Source of the DNA: Caprimulgus europaeus
Taxonomy: Eukaryota; Chordata; Aves; Caprimulgiformes; Caprimulgidae
NCBI GenBank assembly: GCA_907165065.1
Contig: OU015540.1
Coordinates: forward strand, 5,874,001-5,938,000
Direction: 5' to 3'
Length of the DNA: 64,000 nt
This document shows, piece by piece, positions 20,051-33,179 of this stretch. A model generated the notes under the pieces. That model was given only the letters and a program-made list of their open reading frames with translations. It did not search any database and was not told the DNA's origin. The translations under genes were made by a program, and so were the position numbers. Position 1 is the first letter of the stretch; each line of letters opens with the position of its first letter.

Positions 20051-22740
20051 CCCTATGGTGCCTTCAACATCATGTTTGGTGCTCCTGGATTGTCCAAAGC
20101 AACATCATCCTGCAGCAATCACTACAATTGGCTGGATGAATCCTGGACACTTTGGCTTGTGAGAATTTCCAAGATAGCAAAATTTGATTTTGTGGCACAT
20201 TGGGGGTACAAGGTAACATTTTGGGTTATTTTTCTTGCAGTAAATGAATACTTTTTAAAGTATTTTTTTCTCCCCTCATCTCTTTCAGCCACTCTACTGA
20301 AACACAAACAAAGCAGAGCATCCCAGCCACGCCGCACGAGCAAGCTGAAATAACACCATCCACATCAAACCTGTTTGATAATGTCCTTGCTGCAAACATC
20401 AATGAAATCAATCACTCCCCTCCAAACAATTAGGTGGCATTGAATCACCAATTTCTGAGTGAATAAACTTGCCTTGAGATGTTTTTCAACCAGCTTGGAG
20501 GATTGTTGCTACCAGAAAGGCAAAAAGAAAACCAAAAAAGGGCTCTTTCCAACCCAGGTGGGCCCACGCTGGGCAGCAGCTGGTGTGCCAGTGGACAGCA
20601 TGGGGGATCCACCAAGGTGTCCAAGAGCAGCTGGATCCCCTTCCACTCGGCAGTGCCTCCACCACGCTGCTGAGCATGCATCTTTGGGCTAAAGATTAAG
20701 AGATTCTGTGTTCTTGGGAGAAATTATTACCCCTGGGTTCCAAAAGCAATCCTTTATTTTAAAACCTGTCTCTTAATTCATTTTATATTTACCCATAAAA
20801 TCTTGGCCGGGCTTTTTGAGAGTTGCGGTCTTTTGGAAAGGCCAAGTTTTAAATGGAGCTGACTCAGCAGAAGCTAGCTTGATTGAAGTGGTGCCTATTT
20901 GAGTTTATACTGCTCGTGGACAGGGTTGAAAACAAAAAAAGCAGAAATTGGACTCTCCTCTGGCTTTGTTTTCTCCACAAGCTCTTGGCTATGTGCAGCA
21001 AACCTTGCTGCTGACCTGCAGGGCTGTGGCTGGTGAAGTGGAGGAGAGTAGAAAGGAGCTAGTAAATTCCCTGCTGTGTATCCTGTGTTCTGTTGACTTA
21101 AAGTTTAACACAGCTGAGATGAGAATCAAAAAAAAAAAAAAGAAGAAAAGGGAAGAAATAATGAAAAAATTGAAAACCCTGTAAGTGATTAATTTTCAGC
21201 CTCACTGCCCAGCATCATTCTCAAGGAGGGGACTGGGGATGCAACTAATATTTCACTTATTAAAACATCACTCTGATTCCCCCCAGGATGCTCTGGGACA
21301 GGCAAGCCCTGCCCAGGGAAAGATGGTCCCAGCTCCCTCCCACACAATAAGGGCACACCAGGACTTGGGCTAATTTTAATATCACCCATGGTGCCAAGCC
21401 TGGTTCTGCCTTTCTCTTCCCACATTGCAATAGCCTTAGTTGTGCCTGTGGCACGATGGCAGCATGTCTTGTTCATGGAGCAGTGCTGTCCCAAGCACCT
21501 CTTGCTTGGGAGATGAGTGTCTCTTCTACTGCACTAGAGCCTGGCCTTCATCCTCAGGCTCTCCTCATTGAAAAGCTGGAGCTGGAAGGAGAAGATGGGT
21601 CACAGAGGATGGCCAAGTTGCCATGCCAGTGTGGCTCTAGGGACTGCAGTGGGATCTTGTCCCAGGTGGGCCAAGATTCTTTACTTCAAGGAAAAATTAA
21701 TTTTAGTCTCAAGGGAAAATCAGAAGAGTGCTGAAAGTCAACCATCTTCTCGTACCTTGGAGAGTGTCTGCTTCTGAGGTCCTTGCTGTTGTGAGGCATT
21801 TGAGTGACAGCCAGGCTATGAAATATGGCCAAGGCTTTTTGAATTGACAGCTCATTCCATGCACAAGCAAAGCCCAAAAGACAGTCCAGAGCCTCTTAGC
21901 AAGAACAAGCTAATAGCTAAGTACACAGCGGAAACCTAATGAGAAGAGCAGTATCTTCTAACTCCAGCTTCATTCAGAAAGCCAAGAACACAGAAGTGAG
22001 TCAATTTGTGTCCAATGGCCATAATGAACATGCCAATGGAGATGCCCAGAAGGAATAATGCCATCAGTTGGCAAGGTGGCAGCTGCATTCATCAGCTCAA
22101 ACAAGAGCTGGTCATCCATAATCCAGCAGGATCAAAGACCAGTACTTCAGCTCCAGTGTTATTTCCACCTTAAAGTATGGGTGTGAATGCTTGAAATTTG
22201 CCAGCAGCCCCAACAGATGTGTCACTGCTGCCATGTGCCAACACTAGACAGTGATCCAGGAGTATGAAATATTGTTAATTTATTGTAGCAAATGCTGAGA
22301 ATCATCAGGGGATTCAAACCTCCGCAACCCCCAAGTCCTCTGAAGAAGGTGGTGAGTGTGTGCCCAGGACATACACTGGTGATGATGATCAATGACCTGT
22401 TGAAGTTGGGCAGCCCCCAACCTGCATTTTGGGCACCCTACACCTGGGCTAGAGGTGGGGAGCAGCTTGAACTGGACAGTGATTTGGGGCCAGCTCCACC
22501 ACAAGCTGAAACATGGTGCCTGTTGGTTTTGTATTGCAGGGACAATACACAGGACCCTGCCATCTTCTCCCCCATGCATGGGGTTCATCTTCAGCCTGGC
22601 ACAAGTGTAAAACCACAAGGCAACCTTCCAGCTCCTGCCCTTCCCTTGGGAGCTGGGGAGGAGGGTGGGAAACGTGTCACAAGTCCCCAGTAACTCATGT
22701 CTGCTGCTGCCTGCTTGCAAGAACACCCCATCACCAGCCA
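20051..22740. other. Gene-free stretch
   Basis: No coding exon was recognised. It includes an A14 run (21128-21141) followed by purine-rich sequence, and an AT-rich unique block at about 20700-20940 that holds the Maf element listed separately. Confidence 0.5.
20857..20869. promoter_or_regulatory. Near-perfect Maf recognition element (T-MARE) with AP-1 core
   Basis: AGCTGACTCAGCA differs from the palindromic T-MARE TGCTGACTCAGCA by one base and contains the AP-1 core TGACTCA. It lies in a unique AT-rich block on the presumed upstream side of ELFN1. Large Maf proteins drive rod photoreceptor and lens programmes, and ELFN1 acts at rod synapses, so a link is attractive but is only inference. 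Confidence 0.4.
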
Positions 22741-22875
22741 CGTCTGTCACTGCCGATGGGGGTTCGCTGCCACCGCGCCGATCCCCGCGAGAGATAGCGC
22801 GGCGTTATCTTCACCCCGCCGCTCGCGCCGCCGCCGCTGTATTTACCAGGGAGCGATTTGTGCCGGGAGATAACT
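22741..22875. promoter_or_regulatory. CpG-rich islet with three GATA motifs
   Basis: I count 20 CpG in about 130 bases, including GCGCCGCCGCCGC, the densest CpG patch outside the ELFN1 exon. AGATAG (22792-22797) and GTTATCT (22804-22810) form an imperfect inverted pair, and AGATAA lies at 22868-22873. On the minus strand GTAAATA (22846-22840) could serve as a weak TATA-like element. It could be an ELFN1 5' promoter or an enhancer. No downstream donor site was proven. Confidence 0.45.
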
Positions 22876-25800
22876 TTCCTCCAGGGTCACATCCTGCCTT
22901 TCCCTGTGCACAGTGATGGGACTCCCAGCCGTCACAGGGCTCTGATATCCTTCCCAAGGGAAGCAGAGGGGGGTTGCTCTCCCCAGGGTGGCCCACGATG
23001 TGGTGAGACCCCAGTGAGGACCTTCTTTTTTTTCCCTCTTTGCAGGGGAAACAGGGTGATTTGAGCCCCATGGGCCTGCAAGAGCTGTGCAGTGTTATTC
23101 ATGTAGCAGCTAATGGAGCTCACTCAATCCATAAAGATTTTAAGTCAGGGGCTTGATGTTAATTATGGACCAAAACATTTAATAGCCCGTTACATTTCCA
23201 CGAGGCATTTTTTTAATTAAAAAATGATATATTGCACAAAAGGGAAAAAGAAGAAAAAAAAAAGGAGGGGAATAATTGAAGATTGTTTTATTCCAGAACG
23301 ACCCCAGGCAGGGAACACAGCGAGGAGCCGGCGCGTTGGGGAACATGATGGCAACGCCGTGAGCCACGAGCTGGCGATGAGGGAAGCCGGGGAGGGAGCA
23401 ACCTCATGCCACCAGGAGAAGGTGCCCACAGAGGTGGAGAACAGCCTGGCCAGAGGCAGGTAGGTGGACATCCAGGTCAGGCTTTTGGCCACCACATTGG
23501 CTTACCCTTACCTGTTGAATCATTTGCTTGTGCTGTAGAAGATTTTGTTTCAAATCCCTCTTTCTGAATTTCTATCAGCTGTCTCTCAGGAAAAACAGCT
23601 AAACACCCAGGGTAGAAATTAGTCTGGAATAGGTCAGGGATGAAGAAAATCTGCCATGTCTCACTCTGACGCTACTCTCTTTTTCATTCAATATTTAAAG
23701 ACACGTTTGAGCAGGGGCTGGCCTGAGATGCATTCAAATAGTCTGTGCAAAATGAAAGCTCTTTAGCAGAGCAAACCAATGCTTCTCCTACCTTGGGTGG
23801 TGCTGGTGGTCCATGGGGCACGGGGCAGCAAGAGAGCCTAGGAGGGAGCAGCTCCAGGTGGGAGGTTGTTGTTTAGCTAACTCAAGACAGGAGGAAGAGA
23901 AGTGGGATGGAAACATGGTCTGGGGCTGCCCAGGAAAAGTTACAGTGGCTGCTTAAAACTGGAAGTAGCAGAAGTTTGACCCCACAAGTTCTTGGCCATG
24001 GACGGGCTTGTCCAAGTCCTCCTGCATCTCCAGCTCTGTGCCTTGCTGTTGTTCACTTCCCCCAACTCTACAATGGGAATAATATTATTCCCTCCTCACA
24101 GGGTTTTGAGATGCTCAGTTACTATGGTGATGGGGCCATAAAAGTACCAAAGATAGCAAGAACAATAATAATATCAGACATGGTAGGAGCCAAATAATTG
24201 CATTTAGGGCACGCACACAACACAGAAGGGAGAGCCACCTCCATGCACCACAGCTCTCAAACCCTGAAGACAAAACTTGTGTTATACCAACAGGCTTACA
24301 GTCAAGCTAAAGGGCTAATTTCCAACTCCTGCAACATCCACCCAAATGCACCGAGTGGCCACCAAAGGCCACAGCTCCAGGACTGGTCCTGCTTCTTCCC
24401 AGTGCCAGACAGACAAAAATGGGGAGCAGCAGGACCAAAGGCCCCTTGCCAATGCAGGAATCAAATGTTCCTTGCACCAGTGCTGTAACACAAAGTCCCC
24501 GCAGATGTTTGGCCACCGCATTGTTTGACCAGCTGAGCATTTTGCCGCCCAGAGCAGCGAGCGTGCCCAGCACAGTGCCGCTGACAGCTTGCTCCTTTGT
24601 CTCTGCTGAGAGCAGTGCCTGCCTCATTATTTTTTTTAATTTATGGGTTTTTAATTGAAAAAAATATATAACATCTGTGGCTGCTTAATAACACCTGTGT
24701 GCTACAAGGCTGCTTTTCAGCAGTGATTGTCACAGCCTTCTCATCCGGGCAATGCTGAGAAGGTGCTATGTGGCCTCCTCTGAACTGCTCAGGCAAGAAT
24801 GGTCCTTCGAGGGCATGTAATTATCAGGCAATGCAAAACAAGATGCCTTGGAAAAAAATATGAGACATCCCTCCTAACATGAGGAAAGCTTGGAGATGAG
24901 CAGGTGATGAGCTTGTGACACCTCTTTGGAAGAAATGCTGGCTGCCAACCCAACTCTGGTGTTGTGGTCAGAGAAGGTGCATTTCCACCAGCATTGTGGG
25001 CAGTGTGTGCACCCCAGTCCTGGCCGGGCACCCACCTTCTGGCTGTCCCCACCCAGCTCTACCCCAGGAGCTGCCTGCTCCTGGCTGAGGGCATGGGCAA
25101 GGCTCATTAGCCCCTTACATCAGCCCTTTAGAGCAGCACGTGCCACCAGCAGTGACAGACTACTCTGATATTTGCTGAGCCCGAGGGGTCTGTTGGCAAC
25201 GTGACTACAAACCACCCTTCTGCCATTTACAGAGCAGCCCTGCGATAGCTGCGGGGACGCGCCCTGCGCATCCGTGCTCTAACAAACATCTGCACATTTG
25301 CAGCGTCCCAGATGCAGGCTGGGAGATGTCACCACCTGTCTGGCTGCCTGAAGCATGGGGAGTCACTGTGGTAAGCCTGCCAGCTGTGGACCGTGCCACA
25401 GCAAATGCAGAAGGCAGCAGACACCCCTGTATGGAAACCCAGCACACCCCACGTGGTTTCTACTAGGAGCAAAAAGATCCATAAGCTCATTGCTGGTGTT
25501 GCCACCCAAATCCTCATGGTTTTGACAGCCTTGAGTGCTAAGGTAGCTCCTACCAAAAGCTGCCTCCTTGCAGCATCTCCCGGGGCTTGCTGTGCAGATG
25601 CCGGCTATAAGCAATTTGGCTGTTCAGAAAGCACAAGGCAGCCTGGGAGGCTTACAGGTGCCTCTTACATCTATACATGGTCATGACAAAGCTCCTGGTA
25701 GCAGGAATGAGCAAGGAGCACTGGCGACACAGCTCCAGCTGTGCCTAGGCTGAGGTTTCTTACTTGCAGGAGCCTCCCTGCACAAAGCTGGAGGATGTTT

Positions 25801-27049
25801 TAATCCACTCTTCACAGCTCTGGGAAGCTCAGGCTGCCCTGAAATCCCTCTTCCCACTGTGACTTGGTAAATAAATAAAAACCTGTTCCCTGTTGAGCTT
25901 AGTAGTAGAAACACGGCTGCTGGGGCTGCAGACAATCAGCCCTCCTTGGGCTTCACCAGGGCTGGCGAGTAGAAACCAGGGGCTAGCGGAGCAGTTTGGC
26001 CAGGGAATAAAGGAGCAGCAGTGCAAACATGTCCATGTTCAGCCCGTCGTTGCTGCAGCTCAGTAAAGTTCCCCTCTAATATGGAGAATTTGAGCAGATC
26101 CTCCCCAGTGCAGCCCTGCTGTTCTCCCCTTCAGCTCAGCAAGCTTCAACATCACACCCCTCCCTCACTCACACGCTCAGGCTATGAATTCCCCTCATCT
26201 CTCAGAGTACATTAAAAAATCAATGTAATTACACAGCAAGCATTAATTATTATCAAAAAAATGCAATTGAGAGGGATTGATCTGGAGAAGGGCTGCAGCT
26301 AGCACCAAATTAACAAAAAACAAGTCAGTGGGGCTGAGGCCACGGGGATGTGTGGCCAGTCCAAACAACAAAGCATCCTTGGAGACACCTCAGGACCATT
26401 TTAATTTCTGTTTTCTTTCATTGGCTTTTCCAGCTTGTGGTGTAAGTTAAACAGAGGAGTGGATGAATTAATGTGTGTGTAGATATATCTAGGTGTCCCT
26501 GGTCATGACAGCCTAAAGGTTTCAGAATGATCATGCATGGAGTCACTGCAGCCACATTAGAGGGATGGGTGGTGCAGACCCTTCTCAGGTGGTATGGTAA
26601 AATACAGGAACAACTCAACCTCGTAATTTGCTTTCTGCAAAGTCATGCTTGTCTCCATCTTCTTCCCCCATCTTAGACCCCTAAATGGGATCTTCAGGTA
26701 TCTCCACGAAGGATGGAAATGAAGTTGTGGTCTGATAGCAGAAGAAATCCAGAGCAGAAGTGTGACCGGGAGCATCTTGCCCAGACATGTGAGGGACATA
26801 GCTGGCAGGACCCTTGGTGGGTGGGATGAATTTGGCACACTGGGGACATAACCTTTGTGGGCACTGGGAGGTTGGCCATGACCTGCTATGGCTGGTAAGA
26901 GTACATGAGACAACAAGAAGTGTATTGCTTGTCTCACCCTGGTAACCCCAAGGACATGGCTAACCCTGCTTGGGGTGCTGGTGAAACCTCATCCCTGCGG
27001 TGTGAGAGAGAGTGGGACTTGCACTTGATGTTTCTTCAGTTGGTTGTGG
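22876..27049. other. Gene-free stretch
   Basis: No gene was recognised. AT-rich low-repeat blocks lie at about 23090-23290 and 26170-26320 and might be conserved non-coding DNA. The MIR copy at 24.1 kb is listed separately. Confidence 0.5.
24008..24165 (+). mobile_element. MIR-like SINE, well preserved
   Basis: TCTACAATGGGAATAATATT, then CCCTCCTCACAGGGTTTTGA, then GATGCTCAGTTACTATGGTG, then ATGGGGCCATAAAAGTACCA closely follow an amniote MIR consensus, including the sauropsid-style tail 'gtgctcagatactatggtgatggggccatataagtacc'. It is the clearest MIR copy in the window. Confidence 0.82.
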
Positions 27050-27745
27050 AAGCCCTCCAAGGGGCAGGGCTCCCACACACCCTTTACAGCCTGCACTGTC
27101 TCTCAGCCAACCTTGCTCTTAGGAAGCTTTTCCTGAGCATCTAACCCAAGGCCTCTTGGCTGCAGTTTAAGCCTATTATAGCTTGTCCAACCCCGACCAA
27201 TTGATCACTCTCATTTTTATAACTGCCTTTTCCACACTGGATGAATGCTACACATCCCTCTGCCTTCAGTCGTCTCTGTCCTGGAGCACAACCCCAGCTC
27301 CTTCAGTCCATCTTCCCAGGACATATTTTCCAAACTCTCTGAACTCCCTCAATTTGTCTGAATCTCTCTTAAAGTTCTGCTGCCCAAACCTGGAGATATA
27401 TGTCTCCAACTGATGCCTCACTAGCACTAAATAGAGCCAAATAAATTACCTTGCTGTCTTCCATCTGAAACTATTAATACATCTGCAGGCAGGATGTGCC
27501 TTTTCTTTCCCTTCCTAAAGCATCAGGTTATTGTCTGCTGCTCAGTTTGAGGGCTACTCCACTGCTTGAGCCTCAGCCACTCTCCTGCTGGCTTACCAGT
27601 TCATCCCCATCTTATATCTGTGATCTTGATATTGCCTTCCTAAGTGAAACACTTTGCACTTGACTTTATTGAATTTCAGTGTATTGATTTCAGGCCATTT
27701 CTCCAATTTATCAAGATCATTTTGCTCTGAGGAATCTTGCAGCAG
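27050..27745 (-). mobile_element. CR1 LINE 3' fragment, antisense
   Basis: Read on the plus strand this is the reverse of a CR1 3' end, in order: CAGCCTGCACTGTCTCTCAG; CTCTTAGGAAGCTTTTCCTG; TGCAGTTTAAGCCTATTATA; AGCTCCTTCAGTCCATCTTC; CCAACTGATGCCTCACTAGC; CTTCCTAAGTGAAACACTTT; GCACTTGACTTTATTGAATT; GATTTCAGGCCATTTCTCCA; TTTATCAAGATCATTTTG. The colinear match spans about 690 bases with many substitutions and internal deletions. It is an old, dead, 5'-truncated copy. Confidence 0.9.
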
Positions 27746-28275
27746 CTTGTCTTGTATCTGCTCTGTTGACAAAAGGTCTTTAGTCTTCGGGGCTATGAAG
27801 CCCGGACTTTGCATTAGTCCTTAAAATAGTCGGAAAGAACCACATGGGAGGCATGAGGACAGTGGAGGAGGGAGGTGTTGGGCTGACTCATGCAGAAATG
27901 GCCCCACGCTGCCATCTCAGCCAGAAAAGGTGCAGAAGCAACAGGAGATGGAACAAGCATGATGGAAATGCCAATGGGTCCCCAAAGGTGAGAGTGGGGA
28001 TAGCACCTGAGAGATGCTGGGACTCTGCTGCAGCCCTGGGGACAGCCCTAGAACCAGGCAAATGGAGGAGAGATGAGCACTGGGATTTAATGCTCCCTCT
28101 TTCTTTTCAGGTCAGTGTGTGATGAGCTGCCCTGGTCCCACCTGGGGGCTTGCCAGGGGACCAGGAGAAGCCCTGCAGCATCAGGCATTAATGGCATTAT
28201 TTGGGGACAGCACAAACTGGACTAAGATGAAGACAGAAGTCCACCCTGGTGTGTGCACAAACCAGGTCAGATGGT

Positions 28276-28303
28276 TTTATTGTTGTTATTATTATTATTG
28301 TTG
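28276..28303. repeat. Imperfect (TTA/TTG)n microsatellite
   Basis: About nine trinucleotide units of TTA and TTG (TTGTTGTTATTATTATTATT core). Confidence 0.75.
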
Positions 28304-30969
28304 CCTGGAGGTTGGAGTGCTCCACTGTTTAAGACAGAGAAAGAGGCTTGGGAGGCTGCTGCTTCTCCCAGGGTGGAAAGAGCATCTCTTAACCCTTCTG
28401 CTTGGGCACTCTGAAGAAGCACAAGGCTTTGGGGGAGCATTATGAACCTACAACAGCACCCACTTTCCCACCATGCTTTCCTCCCTCTGCTTCTCCCATC
28501 AGCTCACCAACAGCACCTTCCCCTGCCTCCTCCTCATGCCCCCAAGGGTGGGATGAAGATCAGGTAACAATTACCCAGATACTGGGAGGAATTTCCTAGA
28601 AAACTTTGCAAAAACCACCTCCTGCAGAGCTGCCTCCTGATAAGTCCCCGTTCTTCTGCGGGGAGCAGGCGAAACGGCTGAGCTTCAGCTGCAGGCACAG
28701 TGGGAGGGCTGGGGAAAGCGCCGGGAGAGAGATGCAAACAAACCTGGGGAGGGGGCAAAGCAGGGGCTTAATGGAGGGGCCAGAACAGCTTGGGAGATGG
28801 CAGTGAACATGGTTTCCTTGGGAAAAGGCTGGAAAGTCTCAACTGGAAAAGGGACAGCAAGGGAGAGATGGGAGAGCTCCTCTGGGTGTGGAAACCACGG
28901 AGAGAGAAGAGGAGCGAGGTTCAGGTGAAGTCCCAGCAGCCATAGCAGCTCACCCTGGCCCTTGACACGGTAATGATGCAGACACAGACGTGTGATAAGC
29001 CCTGCTCTGCACGCACTTTAAAATCTAAGTAGTTTATGAATAAGTAATAATCCCTTATTCCCAGTGCCATAATCTATATTTAATTAAGAAAATAACTAAA
29101 CGGTGGGAGTAATAGGGGCTGTGTGGGGAAATTGAGACGGAAAGACTATCAGATAAGCTGCAGTGAGAAGAGGAACAAACAACAGCCACAGCGTGGCAGA
29201 GGCAGGAGAGCCACAGCTTGGCTGCAGACTCAAGGCAACCTGGACTGCAGAAGACCTGCCTACAGCTGAGTCTGCCACAGGCAGCTTCTTGAAGGTTGGC
29301 CAACAGGGACTGGATCATTCACATGGAAGTGGGACTCTATTTTCCCTTCTGCTCAGTCCTGGTGGTGATGCTGGACCATGCATGGAAAGCAATGCACCAA
29401 TGTGCCAAAGGAGCCCATGGGAGCATCCAGCAGCACTTGGAGCAGCACCTTCAATGCTGCTACAACAAGCTGTTTGGTGCCCACATCTCATGACATTTCT
29501 GTGCTAATGCATCCTTGGCCAGGATGCTCCAAAAGTCTTGCACTGGCAAATGAAAGCAAGTCCTGCTAGCTGACTAGCACTCAAGGCTGGCATGCCAGAG
29601 TAATCCACGCTGTTAGGCTGGAAGGGGCCATGCCAGGCCAATGCCCAAAACATGTAGAGATGTTCATGTTACATATGCAAGAGCTTGTCAGCCCAGGCCA
29701 GACCCTACAGCAATGCTCTGCCGGATCCCTTAATGCATCCCTGGGACCGCTGTTCTTCTCATCATCACCTCAGCACCCATGGGCATTAGCTACTCTTCAG
29801 AGGTCTTTGCCAACTTGGAGCCAGTGCCAGGCCAAAGACCAGAGTCTGGCTTTTCTCCTAGTTTCCATGCTGAGAGCACTGCAGATGGTGCCAATGTCAG
29901 CTCTGATCAACCTCTGCTTTGGACAAGAGAGAAAAAGACAGGCAGCAGTGTATCTGTAGATACTCAAAGTACTCTGCACCTGTGTCCACCATTCCAACAC
30001 CACTGAAAGCACTTCCTGACTACATCACCAGACCTTCCCCACCTGGCATCTTCCACTGGCTCCCCAGAGCATCACTGCAGCTTTGCTCTCCTAACTATGT
30101 TTTGCTTATCATTTCATTCGTGGGGTCTGCAGGTGACAGATCCCCCTCAGCTTCCTTGGATTGTCAACAGTGGAACTGAGAGCACATTTTAAAGGCTGGG
30201 TTAAAGAAAACAAAAAAAATCTCAGTCCACAGACTTTACATTATAAATAGACTGTCTGGTTTTTAAATTGAAAACCAACAATAATCACTGTTAAGAGCCT
30301 GCTAAACAAAAGCAGCCTTATTACCACCGGGACAGATTCATTTGTACCAAAAGAACAGAAGTATTTTTCAACCTGCTCTTGAGCTCCTGAAGTTGCTAAT
30401 GTCCTGCTTCTTCCCCTTATCTCTGTCCTGGGGAGCTGTGGGAGGCACAGAGCGGTGGTGGGGATGGGGGGAGTTTTGGAGGCAGTGCAGAACGGGGACA
30501 GTCCCTTTGGTTGTGGGCAGGAGAGAGTGATGTACTCTGGGGGAAGCTTAGCTAAGCCAGGCTGCAAAGAGAGAGAGATCCTCTTGGGTTTCAGTTGCTC
30601 TCTTTCTCTAACTGCTGTTTTACAGCAGGATGCCAGGAGATCTGGAGAAATCAGAGGTTTAGCCTGGGTGGAGCTGGGGAGTGGGGATGGGACAGGCTGT
30701 GTTGCAAGGGGCACAGCCATTCAGGTAAGCTTGTCTTTCAACTCCATTAAGCAATAGAGAAATGCACAACTTCCAGAGAGGACCTGGTGTGCACAGAGCC
30801 CACAAGCTCATGGTAGGCTCCTGCCACTGTGAAGGTACTGTGTTGGGATGTATGGTCCACAGCAGGTTGGTGGGCAGGCATCTGAGATGCAGAGACTGGA
30901 TTTGGGTTATCAAGGGGGACAGCTGAGATAACTCTCCCTCACTGTCCCATCAGAGCTGTCACACTGCAA

Positions 30970-31045
30970 ACAGGAAGGTCCAGAGATGGGCAATGAATGT
31001 GCTGAGGGGCTTGCAAAGCCTGAAAGTAGAGGGATGGAATCTCCA
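30970..31045 (+). mobile_element. Possible short CR1 remnant
   Basis: GGTCCAGAGATGGGCAATGA followed by ATGTGCTGAGGGGCTTGCAA resembles the CR1 segment 'ggtccagaggagggcaacgaagatggtgaagggc'. Only about 50 bases match, so the assignment is tentative. Confidence 0.3.
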
Positions 31046-33179
31046 AAATTACCTGCCCTCCACTCCTTGACCAGAACAAGTGACTGGAGCAGGGAGATGG
31101 GCCTGCAGAAATTGCCATGTGGAGCAGGGAGCATCTCAGCAGGATGAAGAGCATTGCCACCAGGCACCAGGGCTGGGAGAGAGCACAGCAGCTGAGCACA
31201 GGAGGGGGATAACCATCACCCTTGTGGGGTGCTGCCCCTGAGGCAGGTTGCACTTAAAGTAGCTGGCTGAGATTCATGCCCTACAGGAACATCATCCTGG
31301 GCACCACAAGGAGTCCAAGGGCTGTCCAGAGCGTGCAGAGCAGGCTGAGTTCTGATAGAGTACAGACATGGGAAAGCAAAATGAAAGCAGCCCCATGACA
31401 AGTTCCTGGGCTCTTTCTTTCCTCTTTTCCCAGACCATACTAAGTGAGATCACTAGAAGACAAGTGCTGGCTGCTAAATGTAATCTGCCACCTACTTTGG
31501 AAACAGCATGGCACCATGGAAGTCACCAACGGGCTGCAAAGGTGGCTCCAACCCAGAGCTAGGAGCATGACTTGAGCAGGTGGGAGGCTGGAGCTGGTGG
31601 AGCTAGCACTATTTTAGCTGGGTTTTGGTCCCTGAATCAGAGAGCTGGACAGCATCAGCCTTTACTGCTCTGGAGCCAGCAGCTGAATGACTGCAGAAGA
31701 AACTCACACTCACTGGATCCCTGCCTGGGCAGTGTTTCCTGCATGGCTGCCAGCAGGCTCATGCAGTTGGCCTGTCCTGTGTTATGATCAGAACACGTGA
31801 CATGGGACTGACAGTGTCCCACAACCCTGGCCACACCAGTGGTTACCCTAAGCACAGCACTGGAGCACTCATACCCTTGGAGATGGGGCTAAGACAGTCT
31901 TCTCTCTGCTGGAGTCTGAATGTGGCCTCTGGGGAGGAAGCATGGACTTCTAAGGTTGACCTACCAAGTGATGCTGATTGCTTCATGTTGGAAGTTGACT
32001 TTCTGAGTGCAGCATGTGGGTTCAAATGTTACAGAGAGATAAGAAAGGTGCAGCCTCGGAGGTGGAGGAGAAAGGAAAGGAACAAAAACAATTTAATAAT
32101 GAATATATTATGTAGACATGTCATGCCTCTTGCCTGCTGGCATGGATTAATATCCATAAATCAAAGAGGAAGGGACTGTTTCTAATGCTGGAGATGGAGG
32201 CTGGTCCTCAGAAAATTGCTAAGGGGGCATTAATGAGGAGAGACATCTGGGAACGGCTCCAGGTGCATTGGCTGCATGCACGGAAAACTCTGCAGAACTG
32301 TTGTCAGCTAAAATTTATTCCTGTGCTGTGGACACATGTGATCCATGAGGACAAAAGTGTGGGGACCATGGAGCCCCTTGTGCAGGCATTGGTCAAGCTC
32401 AGGAGGAAGGTGGGTGGTCCCTTGGTGCTCTATTCCACAAGGCATCTCCTTGCTTTACTTTCTCCAGGGCTGGGCTTGCACACCGGGGAAGCTGGCCCCA
32501 TCTTTGACTTTGCTCAGTTAAAAAGGTCCACATGGACTAATGGACAGGACAGTCTCAGTCTGTGAAAGCCAGGAGCCAAGACTAAGGTGGGGCATGCTAT
32601 CACATGTGTCCTGCCTCTGCCTCTCCTTTCAGAAGGACATTAAACTCAGTGGAGATGACACAGCGCAACCTTTCACATCCCCGGGAGGGCTCGGAGCAGT
32701 GGGGGCTGCTGTCGGGAAGGGGGGGTCACTTCAGCTGTCGGTATTTTTTGCTAAGGAGAGGGTACTGAGTGCCAGGATTTCATTAATCACATTCCTTGTG
32801 CATTTTAAAAACCCTTGAAATCTTCACTTTTTAAGAACATCAACCTCACCTTCTCCTCTCCCAACCACCCTCCTCCCACCACCTGCCCCATAATCCAGCA
32901 CTGGCTGTCTCATGTACCTGTTTTCCCACCTCCCTTCCTGGGACCACCTCCTTCCACTCGCACCGACCCACTTTAGCCATCAGATTTCCAGCTGAGTGGT
33001 TCACCCAGGGAAAGAGGTTGGATTCACAGAAAAAAACTGCAGAGCCAGGGAGCCAGCCAGGGACCAGCGAGTAGAAACAGTCTCCAGGAGAGAGAGACAC
33101 CCACACCCACACACATGGGGAGAGGCAAGAAACCTGCCGGGGAGATGACTGGGAGCAAAGGGTGCTGAGAGAGCCTGTG

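Larger units (their letters stand above)
27746..33179. other. Gene-free stretch
   Basis: No coding exon or RNA gene was recognised. It contains an AT-rich microsatellite at 28276-28303 and a possible short CR1 remnant near 31.0 kb, listed separately. Confidence 0.5.
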
